DNA of 64,000 nt. Source: Hesseltinella vesiculosa. Its lineage: Eukaryota; Mucoromycota; Mucoromycetes; Mucorales; Cunninghamellaceae. A program made the position numbers and the translations under genes. The notes beneath the pieces are model-generated. The model had not been told where the DNA came from. It was given only the letters and a program-made list of their open reading frames with translations, and did no database searches. Within the stretch, counting starts at the first letter, position 1; every line of letters begins with the position of its first letter. The DNA is taken from positions 1 through 64,000 of the forward strand of contig MCGT01000045.1 in NCBI GenBank assembly GCA_002104935.1, written 5' to 3'. Positions 54,172 to 64,000 of the stretch are shown here, in pieces.

Positions 54172-55666
54172 CTACTGTTGACAGTCGTTCATTGCCAAGG
54201 CCAAGGCCATCAAAGATTTGTAGCACCTTTCCATGTTTGGATCCACCGTTTCCGAAAATTTCATCAGATCTATAAAAAAAAAATAAAAAATAAAAAAAGG
54301 TCAGCATTCGATTTGGCATGTGAGCTTTTTTTTTTTGGTGGTTGTGTTTCACCTTTGACCAATAGGCAATAGCGAGTGACTCGCTGGACTGGGGAGATTA
54401 AATAATCGGCCAGGGACATGCGCTTGATTTCCTTGTTCTGCAACGTTGTCTAAAAGAAAAAAAAAATTCTCGGTGAATGTCCGTCAAAAAGGCAAACAAT
54501 GGAAGGTGGGACAAATTTTTTTTTCCCCTTGCCCTACCTTTATCCATTGCTGGTACAAGGGCTTGCGCTCCAAACGACCAAGGCATTTTTGAGCTTTTGT
54601 ATATTGCATGGCATAGTGGGTATACACCTTGAATTCATGTTCCAGATCACAAAAGGCTTCGCCAATGGATTCGATGTTCTGGAGCGCCACCTTGCCGTCT
54701 AAACAAACCGACTGCCGTTCCATTGATGATCGCCAGCGTCGTACCAAGGAGGCTGATAAAGTCATCAGGGTTGGGAAGTAGCTGAAAAGGACCAGGAGTT
54801 CGCGCGTCATAAATCGTTTTTGGAATTGGTGACCAAAAGGATCAATGAACACCTATTTTTTGATAGAAATGTTTGTCAATAAAAAAAAAAAAATGGCATC
54901 ACTCAAACAACAAGGGAAAAAAAAAAGGAGACCAGGAGATTTTTTTTTTTTGGGGGGGGGAGGTTATCCTTTGAAAAATTACCTGTTTAAACATGGATAG
55001 GTGAGCCAGGTAAGATTCTTCGGTGGATAAGAGCTCGGAGATGATGCAGTAGGTCATTTTGGTGGAAGGGCGAGAAGGAGGAAAACGAAAGGAAGGGTCG
55101 AGTAAATAATGATGGAGAGCATCACGCCAAATCTGAACGGCTCGTCGTTCGCGCTGGACCAATTCTGAGGTGAACCAACGTTGGAGTGTACCCGAGGCAT
55201 CGTCCAGGGTCCAGTGGCGTCGAATGGAGAAGCGAGGACCGGTGGAGGTGAGGATGCCAGGATCTGAGCGAGCAGATAACGATTCGGCGGTGGAGGAGGA
55301 GGAGGCTGAAGAAGCAGAGCGGGTAGTGAGAGTGGTGCGGCGTCGATTTGGCGCGAAAGGCACAAAAGGATGTGGTGGGTCATGATGAAGTGACGATGGC
55401 GATAAGGAAGGTGAGGATGCAGGTGAGTGTAAAACCTTGGTGGCAAGAGCGGCAGTGTCGGAGCGATGGTCTGACCCAATTTGGTAGTGTTCCATTGGGG
55501 GCGTAGGTGGAAGAGGTTTTTGCGCACGAGGTTTGGGACAGTGGCACCATGAAGCTTCGTCATGGTAGGAGGTGTCGAAAAAAACTTGGTCGATGGTTTC
55601 AGTAGCCCATAATCTTGCTTCGATAGATTCAAATGTGAGAGGGAATACACCAGTGGGGTTGGTCAT
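54172..55666 (-). CDS. RhoGEF (DH-domain) protein
   Basis: Exons 54983-55666, 54538-54852, 54353-54449 and 54172-54269 on the minus strand give 397 aa. The first 200 residues are Ser/Pro-rich and probably disordered, with PKPRAQKPLPPTPP. A Dbl-homology domain fills about 203-397: ISELLSTEESYLAHL, GEAFCDLEHEFKVYTHYAM and the signature LADYLISPVQRVTRYCLLVK. DH domains activate Rho-family GTPases. The protein ends after the final DH helix with no PH domain, which is uncommon for this class. An additional 3' exon cannot be excluded, but the TAG at 54172-54174 is in frame and the sequence beyond lacks PH-like reading. Confidence 0.85.
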
Positions 55667-55939
55667 GGTAGAAAGCAGAAAAAAAGAAGGGGATGCTAGG
55701 AATTTTCAAAGCAAGGGCGAGGTCCCAAAGAAAAGAAAAAAAGGTTACAAGGGGGAATGTCAATCTATCAAGAAAGAAAGAAAAAATTGGTATGGAAGAA
55801 GAAAGGAAAAGGAGCAAGGAAAAAAAATGGCAAGAACAATAAATAGGAGCAAGAAGTTTGGGGGGAGTAGGAAAAAAAAGGTGGGGAGCGCCAAAAACGC
55901 CCGGAAATGCACTGAGCCAAGTGATACAAGAGTCAAGTT
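55667..55939. other. Intergenic between RhoGEF and PKA genes
   Basis: 273 bp of purine-rich, low-complexity DNA on the plus strand (AAAGAAAGAAAG, GGAGCAAGGAAAAAAAATGG). It serves as RhoGEF upstream and PKA downstream DNA. Confidence 0.5.
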
Positions 55940-57573
55940 TTAAAAGTCAGGGAAAAGGTCATGGAATGGATCTTGATCTTCCTTGGATTCTTGAATATGG
56001 GCATTGGAGTAGCGATCAAAATTGCTAGTATCTTCTTCGTGAGCAAAGTTTGGTTCAAAAGGAGTCTTTTGTCCCCCCCCCCACACATAAATGTATGCAA
56101 ATCAAATGAGTACACCATCTTCCCCACAGCAGGGCTTTTTTTTTTTTCATGGGAATTTTTTTTATCTCTTACACGAACGGTGCGAGTCAAAAGGCCAAGC
56201 CAATCAATACCACGGAACCAAGGGTGGAGTTTAATATCATCGGCCCCACCTTTCAGATTTCCCAAACGGCGAGTACGATCCACGACCAATAACCGTTTTA
56301 GCAGGTCTTTGGCCGATGCATCCAAATGGGCTGGTAATTGTAATTTGGCCTCGAGAATCTTTTCGTAGATACCAAAATGATTATCGTCATAAAAAGGAGG
56401 ATAGCCAACCAACATTTCATAAATCAAGATGCCAAGTGCCCACCAGTCCACGGCCTTGCCATGGCCCTTTGATTGGATCACTTCAGGGGCAAGGTACTCG
56501 GGTGTGCCGCACAATGTCCAGGTCCGATCTGTCACTTTCTTGGCAAACCCAAAATCCGTCAACTTGATATGACCGTCTCTGTCCAACAAGATATTTTCTG
56601 GTTTCAAATCTCTAGCATGTGCAAAAAAAAAAAAAAAAAAAATGCAATCAATAAAATGGTGGGGTGGCATGATGCACAGTAAAATGTCCAGTTTTTTTTT
56701 TTTTTTTTGCCCCTTCCCCCCCTCCTTTTGACGTTTTTCATCCCCCCATAAAAAAATCTGCGAATGGTTCACCGTCGATCTTTTTCTTACCTGTAAATGA
56801 TATCCAATGAATGCATGTAGTCCAATGCAAGAACAATTTCAGCAGCGTAAAAGCGGGCAGAGGCATTGCTATAACGACCTGATCGGCGTAAATGACGAAA
56901 TAATTCCCCACCAAGTACATATTCTTCCACCATGTACAATCGTTCTGGGTCTTGGAAGGTGCAATAACTACATTGCATCATAAATGAGTTTTTCTTTTTT
57001 TTTTCCCTACAATTGGCCTTTTTTTTGATTTGCCTACAGGTCGACTATAAATGGAAAATGGAGATTGGACAAGACCTGACGTTCGGAATTGATGTGCTCC
57101 ACTTGTTTCAGTCGCACTACGTCTTCTTTTCGCAGCACCTTGATCGCCACTGTCCGTTGCTCCAGCTTGTCTTTGGCTAAATACACCCTACCAAAGGTGC
57201 CGGTGCCTAAGAAAGAAGTGTGAGCAGGGAGCAGGCGACAATTTTTTTTTGAAAAAAAACAAAAAAAGGAGAATTGTTTACCCAAAGTATCTTTCATGGT
57301 ATACTGATCAAGACGAGTTGGAAGCGGATGTTCACCAAACACAGGAGGTTTCGAACGAATGCGATCAAGCTCATCGAGATGTTTTTGCCAATGAATAGCA
57401 TCGTTGGGAGCCAATGGTGGAGGCTCATAGTCAAGATCATCGGCAGGTTTTTTCGATAAAAACAAAAGCGCAGAGCTTCTTCTTCTTGATGTTTTTGATT
57501 GTGTCCGGCTGCAGTTATCCAGAGGATCTGGCCGCTTTAATAAGCTCGTTACAAAGGTCGACAGGAATCGCAT
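55940..57573 (-). CDS. cAMP-dependent protein kinase catalytic subunit (PKA-C)
   Basis: Exons 57282-57573, 57038-57206, 56791-56967, 56173-56611 and 55940-56065 on the minus strand give 400 aa. An N-terminal extension of about 90 residues precedes the kinase: [13 protein letters not shown] (98 on), VAIKVL (Lys120), YRDLKPEN (Asp214), TDFGFA (Asp232) and [15 protein letters not shown] with Thr245 at the activation-loop position. The AGC tail follows: [25 protein letters not shown], and the end HDLFPDF, a hydrophobic motif with Phe at the end. It transmits cAMP signals for growth, germination and dimorphism in fungi. Exon 2 ends CCT|GTAGGC; ignoring that donor gives an in-frame stop. Confidence 0.93.
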
Positions 57574-60035
57574 TTACCAAAGCAACGATGAGGTATGAAA
57601 GGCTAATGAAAGAGTAAGAATGGAAAGAGTGGAAAAATAAATGGCGGAGCTGCAAAGGGAGTCATTGCGAGGTTGGTCATGGGGCCCCTCACTCCACCTG
57701 TCAAAACCGCTCTAGTGATCTTGCAAAAGACATGTTCTGAACCTTTTTTTTAAACGAGATCGTGATCTAACCCGTAGCACTTCTTCGAGTGTGACACTGG
57801 TCAATTTTTTTTCAGTTTGTCATGAGCTCTTCCTTGTCTGCTGCTTTGTAACCCGGTCATACCTAGCTGGAAAAAAAAATCTAGAGTGGACAGCCAGAGA
57901 AACATACTGTACTAAGCGAAACAACAATTGCAAGAGCACTACGAAATAGGGATGGACGACTACGTAAGAAAATTCAGGCTTGCGATTGTCATTGTCAGTG
58001 CCTGCTTTTTTTGCGCACACCCATCCTCATCCTCCCTCCCATCATTTCCCAGCCCATTGCCTCGGTAGCCTATGTGCATTTTCGTTCTCCAGTCTAGCAC
58101 AAAGTGCAGCACCACCAGAATGTGGAAAAACCGAACCATGTTTCGCATCCATCCAGGAACTGGCCGCTCCGATCTCTCTCATCACTTCGTCACCTCGAAC
58201 AGCTTACCTCCTGTTCTCTCCTTTTTTATATTTTGCCTCTTCTCAACCCTGGAAGAAATCAAGCTTGCCAAGGATAGTTATGTTACAGTCAAGGCAGGAA
58301 GAATAGGTCGTCACTCTACCATCCACTTCTTGCCATTGGGAAGTCCACCACCTGAAAAGTTGGTAGTAAGCGGCACTTCCCACACACACGCACATATGCA
58401 CAAATAGTAAACAACATTGGGCTTGGTTCAAATAAATCGGTTATATGCATTACTCTTTTCGCTTCATTTATTCTTCCATTAGCAATACCACGCACTGTTT
58501 ATAATCAAAGGCCACGTGGCTTGGCCCTTCATGCCATGTCCTCATGAAGAAACGGAAGATTCAATGCTTTTTGTGACGAAGTAAACATTTCAAATTCAGC
58601 AAATAAAAAAGGAAAAAAAAGCCGTGCTCACTTCTTGCTCTTGAGCAGAGAAACACAGCAAGAAACTTACGAAGATGGAGGCTGAAGTGGTTATGACGGT
58701 CATGGACAAGCTTGAACCATCAAGGCAACACAAGAAAGCTACCGTTTTCCTTGCTGACCTTGGCCATTCTGACCGACACAGAGGGCATCTACCTAACCCA
58801 TATCAAAAATAGTACCTGGGTGCTGACACCCTCTTTGGCGCTGGTAGGTGGTTTTACCTGACAGAAGCGGCAAGCAACGCCCTCTCCTGACTCGCATCAG
58901 ACGTGAACAAGCAATTCACTTGGTCAAAGAAATATACCCAACGACGGATCAGCGCGCCCCTTCATTTTGGCTCACTACGTCTCCAATGGCACATCCACGA
59001 CCAGCAACGCCTGGGTCCTTATCCCATGGTATCTTACCGAAACACCATTGCGCCTCTCTTGATCTTGGTTAGCCTCCGCTTCCAAACTGAAAATCATGGC
59101 TGCAAAATGACCATCCTGAACCTGGCTCTGTTGGCAACACAGGCACCTTGCCAGTTTTTTTTTTTTTTTTTTATTTTCCAGAAAGGACTAGCTCCCATTG
59201 ATATTTAGCATCACCCATCACGCTCATAGGAATACGATTGTTGGCATGACCATCACAGTTATCCTCGGCAGCTATACACATCAAGTCCTACGGCACCAGC
59301 CTTTCCTCCATGGCCCTCTTTTCGCCAGAAACTGGACCAGGGCAATGGCGGCAAATCCAAAACGCAGAACTGGGTGAATATCGTCCTGACCGGTGGGTCA
59401 GAACACACATATGGCTCTTTGGCCGCGTCATCGTGACTGAACCAATCCTTAAGTAAAACGAAGAGGATGTAGCTAGCTTGCAAGAGCAACTCATTATTAC
59501 CGTATTTTTTTTTTAAAAAAAAAAACAAAAACAAATGGTACAAGCTCCAGTCAGGTATGTTTGCCTGACAACTCTTGGAAAAAACCGGTCCTCTGCATGC
59601 ATACAGTTGAGGTTGGTCCATGCTTGACAAGTCAAGTAAGTTGAAGACGTCGCGAGAGTTCCCTCTGGAACGGCGAATGCTCAAGTCACAGAAAGGCCCT
59701 GCTGAATTCACACGCCCCTTTGATCGATAGACACCCCAAGGAGAAGAGCAGACTCAAGAACATACCTGACAACATGGCTGATGTCGCTACAGCAACAACG
59801 ACACTTGGCGTCTGGCATTGGTATCACAGTCGTAGGTTTCAAGTCAAACAAAGGTAGAGACTACGTAAGACATGACACCATTTCCTTTCCTCTTAACTAC
59901 TGGAAGGATTTTTTAATTTGTATAAAATTTTTATTATAAAAAGGAGGTGCATTTCCCCCTGCAATATCTGGCGTATTCCTTCTCTTCCTCACTTTTTTTG
60001 GTTATTCTCCAAATTTCCTTTGCTTCTGTGCTGAT
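57574..60035. other. Large intergenic region with broken coding-like fragments
   Basis: No gene can be built. Short open pieces include EIKLAKDSYVTVKAGRIGRH near 58255-58330, LTDTEGIYLTHIKNSTWVLT near 58770-58830, HFGSLRLQWHIHDQQRLGPY near 58960-59020, and GEYRPDRWVRTHIWLFGRVI near 59370-59440, each ended by stops without plausible splice partners. They could be relics of one decayed gene or exons of a gene I failed to assemble. A T run lies at about 59155-59172 and a TATAAAA-like motif near 59920-59940, upstream of the small CCHC gene. Confidence 0.4.
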
Positions 60036-60213
60036 ATGGAACCTGTCAATGAAAATACTGATGGATCTCGTGCTTGCAACGTCTGCGGTTCGTACTCGCA
60101 TAAAACGCAGTAGGTGACTGTAACAAACTCTCAAAACGACGCGTTGGACCTGACGGAGATTGTTTTTTTTTTTTTTTTTTGTTTTTGCTAGACATTGCCC
60201 CAAGTTGAGATGA
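60036..60213 (+). CDS. Tiny CCHC zinc-knuckle protein (31 aa)
   Basis: Two small exons (60036-60109 and 60192-60213) around an 82-nt GT-AG intron (GTAGGT...TGCTAG) give 31 aa, MEPVNENTDGSRACNVCGSY followed by SHKTQHCPKLR and a stop. The spliced product holds a full C-x2-C-x4-H-x4-C zinc knuckle that no unspliced frame contains, which is the main argument for it. Knuckles of this type bind single-stranded nucleic acid. It could be a real micro-protein, the end of a longer gene whose 5' exons lie in the broken region upstream, or chance. Confidence 0.4.
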
Positions 60214-60413
60214 AGAAGATTCGCTGGAGCAAGATCCATCCCACCTATGCGTTCTCTACTGTATGCCTCCAAGTTCATATGTCCGTCCATGTATACTGAT
60301 AAAAAGATCAAGCCCATGCCCCCATGAAAGTTGCACTTCGTGTTGCAAAGAAAAAAAATACAATCATAATAAAAAAAAAATTGCGCTGATATGGAGGCTT
60401 GGTTTTAATTTCC

Positions 60414-62102
60414 TCAGGCTTGTAGCCTATCAGAGTCGGACGGGCAATAAATTTGCTCTTGCGCGTTGAATGCCAAGTTGGCTTGTACGAGATTGCCAGG
60501 GACATGCATTTGCTTCCTACGGTAAAAGATGAATAGCTCCTATCCGAAATATCTTCAAGTATACCATAGAATTTTCGAGAACCAGCTATGAGCGAGAGCC
60601 GATGGGTGGAAACAATCCACGTTGCTGCGAAAAAAAAACATTGTCAGTTCGCAATTAGGGACCGGTTTTTTTCCTGTACCTGATGGCTTGTATAGGGAAA
60701 CTTTGGATGTTGACAGAGAGAGGGCGGTAAACGATAGTAAAGGTGTCATTCGAGTAAAGCGGCGAGCGATAATAGTCGACGACAGACTGGAGAGCGGCAT
60801 TAAATTGCGGCTGAAGGCTGGCCATGATGGAAAGGTTGGCGGCAGAATGGGCGCACATGCATTCGTGGTCATGAAGGACAAAGTTAGATTGCTTGAATGG
60901 GCGACAGTAGGTGGGGTACGCCTGGGTGTCCAGGAAGATCTCGTCAATTCGCAGCAGGCCGACCACCTGAATCAGCACGTATGGAATGTTGTTGCGGATC
61001 CGCTCGATGGCGTTCTGCACATCCACAATGAAGGGCCCCGGAAGAGATGTGTTGACTGCGCAGGCATGGCACAAATCGTTCGATCCGATAAAAAATGTGA
61101 GCAGTTTCCAGTCATCGACGGCGATATAGTTCTTTTTGTAGGCGTCCGCCAGCTGTCCGAGCAAGTAGTCCAGCTCGTGGTTCAGATCCATGCTTCTTGC
61201 TCCAGATTGTGCTCCATTCAACTGGTCAATCGATGGTTGATACTGGCCCACAGGACAGAAGTCGCCTGGCATTTGGTCATGAAAAAAAAAGTTCAGTCGC
61301 ATGCACCGCTTTTGTTCCCCTCTCCTCTTTACCAAAGCAAATGGTAACAAGCTGGTCGCCAATGGAGGAGCCATACAATCGAGGCGAGTAAAAATGGAGC
61401 AAATTCGGCACCGTGACCACACCTTGGTCCTTGGGAGAAAAAGGATCAGCGACAGCCTCTGTACTCTTCCCGCCTTACTCCGCCCATAGCAAAGGACAAC
61501 CCGCGGGCTTCTTGAAAAGTGTTCAGACTAACATATTGTTGATTTTGAATCCCATTAGCAGCAAAACCAGCCATCACGCTATGTTGGGAAGAGGAGAAGA
61601 AAGTCAGGTTTCTCTCAAGACTTTTGAGGTCCAAGAATGTTTTTTTTTTTTTTCACCTGTCACCAATGCCGATGACCGCTTGAATATCGTCGGCGCGCAG
61701 ATCGGTGACTTTTTGGGGTTTGGCTCGAGGTGTCAAGGTTGGACAAGGAATGGCCAAGGGAGCACCGGCAGGACCAGCAGTGGGTGTTGAGCCATTGCTG
61801 GACAGTGGCTGGTTGGCGATCGGCAGGAGTGTAGGATAAAACATCAGCGTGTAAAGGTACGTCACAGCACCAAGCACAGCAGCAGCCGTCAGCATCATGG
61901 GGTACATGGACAGCGATCGATAGAGCATCCGTTGTTCTTGGTGCACCAAGTCTTCGGTCTTGTCTTTGGCACCACCAGCCTTGCTGTCAGCACCAACAGA
62001 ATCGTTCTCTGGCATCAATGCTTCATGAGACGATCCTGGTGTCGAGGGAGGCGGGTAATCAGCAAATGTTGTCAAAAAATTGCGACCAGTAACATAAAAC
62101 AT
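60414..62102 (-). CDS. Membrane-anchored GDSL phospholipase (PLB1-like)
   Basis: Exons 61657-62102, 61479-61578, 61333-61429, 60680-61265, 60565-60624 and 60414-60516 on the minus strand give 463 aa. The N-terminus is cytosolic-like, then one membrane segment (about 67-92, MYPMMLTAAAVLGAVTYLYT). A GDSL-hydrolase domain follows: block I IGIGDSVMAGFAANG (Ser149), SGARSMDL, block III FFIGSNDLCHAC, and block V DCFHPSALAHSW with Asp413 and His416. The ending (LWKQMHVPG...YCPSDSD) matches animal phospholipase B1-type enzymes. It should cleave acyl chains from (lyso)phospholipids on the luminal or outer face as a type II membrane protein. Confidence 0.9.
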
Positions 62103-62260
62103 TTGGCAATGTCAAGACGATGGCGATGAAAAAAAAAAAAAAAGTTGGCAGCGGACGGTAGCAACAAAACGACGGGAGGTCATAAAAAGGAGGAGCATGT
62201 ATCACTGATTTAATAAAGGTATCGGCACTGTACAAAAAGGAGAAGAAGGATGGGAGGGAA

Positions 62261-63566
62261 TCATGCTGGTACCAAGCGATAGAGTTTCACACCAACTTTG
62301 GTGGCCAGAACAGGCAACAGGCCACCATCCGGATCGTCCGGGTGATCGTTCAGCAAAGTGACTTGAAAGTGTGCTTGGCAGAGCGTCCAGAACCGAGCTT
62401 CTTCTTCATGATCAAAGCCCCGGCGCTTGTAGCCTATGTAGACTCGTCCCTTGGGTGCACAGAGGTCCACCAACGATGCCACCAGTGATTCGAAAAATTC
62501 TGCTTCATACAGGACGTCCGAGGCTAAAATCAGGTCAGCCTTGCCACAGGCCATGGCCTGGTCGTGGTCACCCCACAAGAGCGGAAGGACTTGGATCCGG
62601 TCATGGTTGTCGCCATCTTGGTGATTCAGCGCTACATTGCTCTTGATCAAGGGCAGAGCTTCTTCCAGCTCGGTCACTGTCACCCGCCGACACTTGCTTT
62701 CGCGCAAGGCACACATGCCAAGCAAACCAGTTCTACAAAAAAAAAAAAAAAGTTGTCAATGCGACATTCCTTCCGTATGCTCCTTACCCAGCACTGAGAT
62801 CCACTACATGCTTGCCATCAAGGTAGGAACGATAGGATGGATGTTGTGCCATGCGCTGGATCATCTTGACCATCACCAAGGCAGAGTCCCAGACTTTGCC
62901 ATGTATGCCATCCTCCCAGGCTTCGTGGATGGCCAGATGGCCTCGGTGCTGTGTCCCAAACCAACGGTAGGTGGCATGCACCATCGGTGTGTCTTCCGGC
63001 CAAAGCTCCATGGGCTTGTTGGTGGCGGACGACAACAGGCGGTCGGACGGATGCAAGAAGACGGGTCCGATGACCAGCGGCAGGATCAGGTCGTCCAGAT
63101 CGTCGGGGATGCTGTCTGCCGGCTGTTCTTGAGGAAAGTCATGCACTTGCTGACAATAGACGCGTAGGTACTTTGGTCCATAGGACGCGCTGTCGGTCAA
63201 CTTGAATTCGAGCGCGCCTTTGCCACTGCCACAGCACCCAGCGATGCCGGTGTTGTCGATGGAGGTCGGTCCATCCCAGGTGGAAGCACGGGTCAGGACA
63301 TGGCCATTGGGATCTCGTTCAAGCTGTGCCATGGATGGATCAGGGCCGTTAGGATCTGCCAGGACATCAACATTCAAGACCACCTTGCCAGACGGCTCGA
63401 TGGCGGATCGTTTGAAAAGCCCCACTTCGTTGACCAAAAAGACTTCAATGCGGTACCACTGATCCGGTGCTACATTGCGCACCACTGGCGAGCGTAAGTT
63501 TAATCGGTACAGAGCAAAGTGCTGATCAATCTTTTTTCTGAATTCGTCGTCACTGATGTTTTTCAT
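62261..63566 (-). CDS. METTL21-like protein methyltransferase with N-terminal extension
   Basis: Exons 62788-63566 and 62261-62732 on the minus strand give 416 aa from MKNISDDEFRKKIDQHFALY. The C-terminal half is a class I methyltransferase: KVWDSALVMVKMI, KHVVDLSAGTGLLGMCAL (SAM loop at 256-262), VTVTELEEALPLI, then LILASDVLYEAEFFESLVAS, where DVLY stands at the DxxY motif of METTL21/EFM lysine methyltransferases, and GRVYIGYKRR. The first 210 residues (WYRIEVFLVNEVGLFKRSAI, GCCGSGKGALEFKL) match nothing I recognise. The splice acceptor TTCCTCAG just above the ATG suggests a 5'-UTR intron. Confidence 0.82.
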
Positions 63567-64000
63567 TCTGAGGAAGTAGAAATAAAAAGAGAAAAAAATA
63601 ATAACCCGCTGAAAAAGCAGACCCGAAACTGTATGCCGTCCAAATTGGCTGAACATTCAATTCAGGTAGTATCATACATGTAAAAATAGTCGGTTTTGTT
63701 TAACGGATAGGGTCAAGCAAGAGGAGAGAGAGAGGGGGGACAGTCATGGTGTATTTTTTGTGTGGTTCGCCCAGGCTTCTCGGCTGAGTATACTGTATGC
63801 CACTTTGCGTATCGCATCGGCTCTAGCCGACCACGGCAGCAGAGAGCCAAATATTCTTTACCGAGACTACAGCTCATCATGCACTAGCCACCAGCAAAGT
63901 TTGGAGTGAATCGGTTGTTTGACCAGCTTTTGGGCTGGTTATTTATTTATTTTTTTTTGTCACATCGCCCGAGTGGACCCGTTGGCCATCCTGAAAAAAA
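63567..64000. other. Upstream region of the methyltransferase gene, window end
   Basis: 434 bp with a likely 5'-UTR intron end (TTCCTCAG, to 63568 on the minus strand), a GAGAGAGAG tract near 63720-63735 and a T run near 63950. No further gene is recognised. Confidence 0.5.

Noticed and set aside
1..64000. tRNA, rRNA or snRNA genes
   Set aside because: No cloverleaf-like A and B boxes or rRNA-like stretches were noticed by eye. A covariance-model scan was not possible.

Overview
The window reads as nuclear DNA of an early-diverging fungus, most likely Mucoromycota. Genes carry many short introns (about 47-100 nt), with GT-AG borders almost throughout. Intergenic DNA is full of A/T homopolymers. 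The gene set is fungal: an MBF-type APSES/ankyrin factor, a SepH/Cdc7-like kinase, PKA, eS12 and uL23. The genus is not identified. All introns below were placed by reading frame and splice sites, without transcript data.

Layout. (1) 1-11606 and 27037-41728 are two direct copies of one block, nearly identical base for base. Each copy begins in or next to a Mutator-like (MULE) transposon. It then holds a cluster of near-identical genes for a PD-(D/E)XK (Rpn-like) nuclease candidate, and ends with a head-to-head KDM8/JMJD5-like and RAI1/DXO-like gene pair. (2) 11607-23738 holds six F-box/leucine-rich genes, five intact and one inverted, frameshifted pseudogene. (3) 23739-27588 is a complete MULE with about 162-bp terminal inverted repeats and a six-exon transposase gene. 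(4) 41729-64000 is ordinary single-copy DNA: RPS12, RPL23A/RPL25, PSMG4, a CH-kinase-C1 protein, a short-chain dehydrogenase, a dysbindin-like protein, an MBF subunit, a RhoGEF, PKA catalytic subunit, a tiny CCHC protein, a GDSL phospholipase-like protein and a METTL21-like methyltransferase.

The most unusual structure is the nuclease cluster. Eight copies of the gene are arranged as nested giant palindromes. Tail-to-tail pairs surround an 889-bp spacer. Head-to-head pairs are separated by an array of CGCCAAT/ATTGGCG words in both orientations. The three arrays share their outer parts but differ in length (about 2.06, 1.26 and 0.65 kb). One spacer lies inverted relative to the other two. Each array sits where a divergent promoter would be. 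I know of no named element with this design; foldback transposons are the nearest analogue. The ATG start of all eight genes appears only after removing a 52-nt intron.

The rest of the window is gene-dense housekeeping DNA with several compact divergent or convergent pairs. One stretch (57574-60035) has only broken coding-like fragments.
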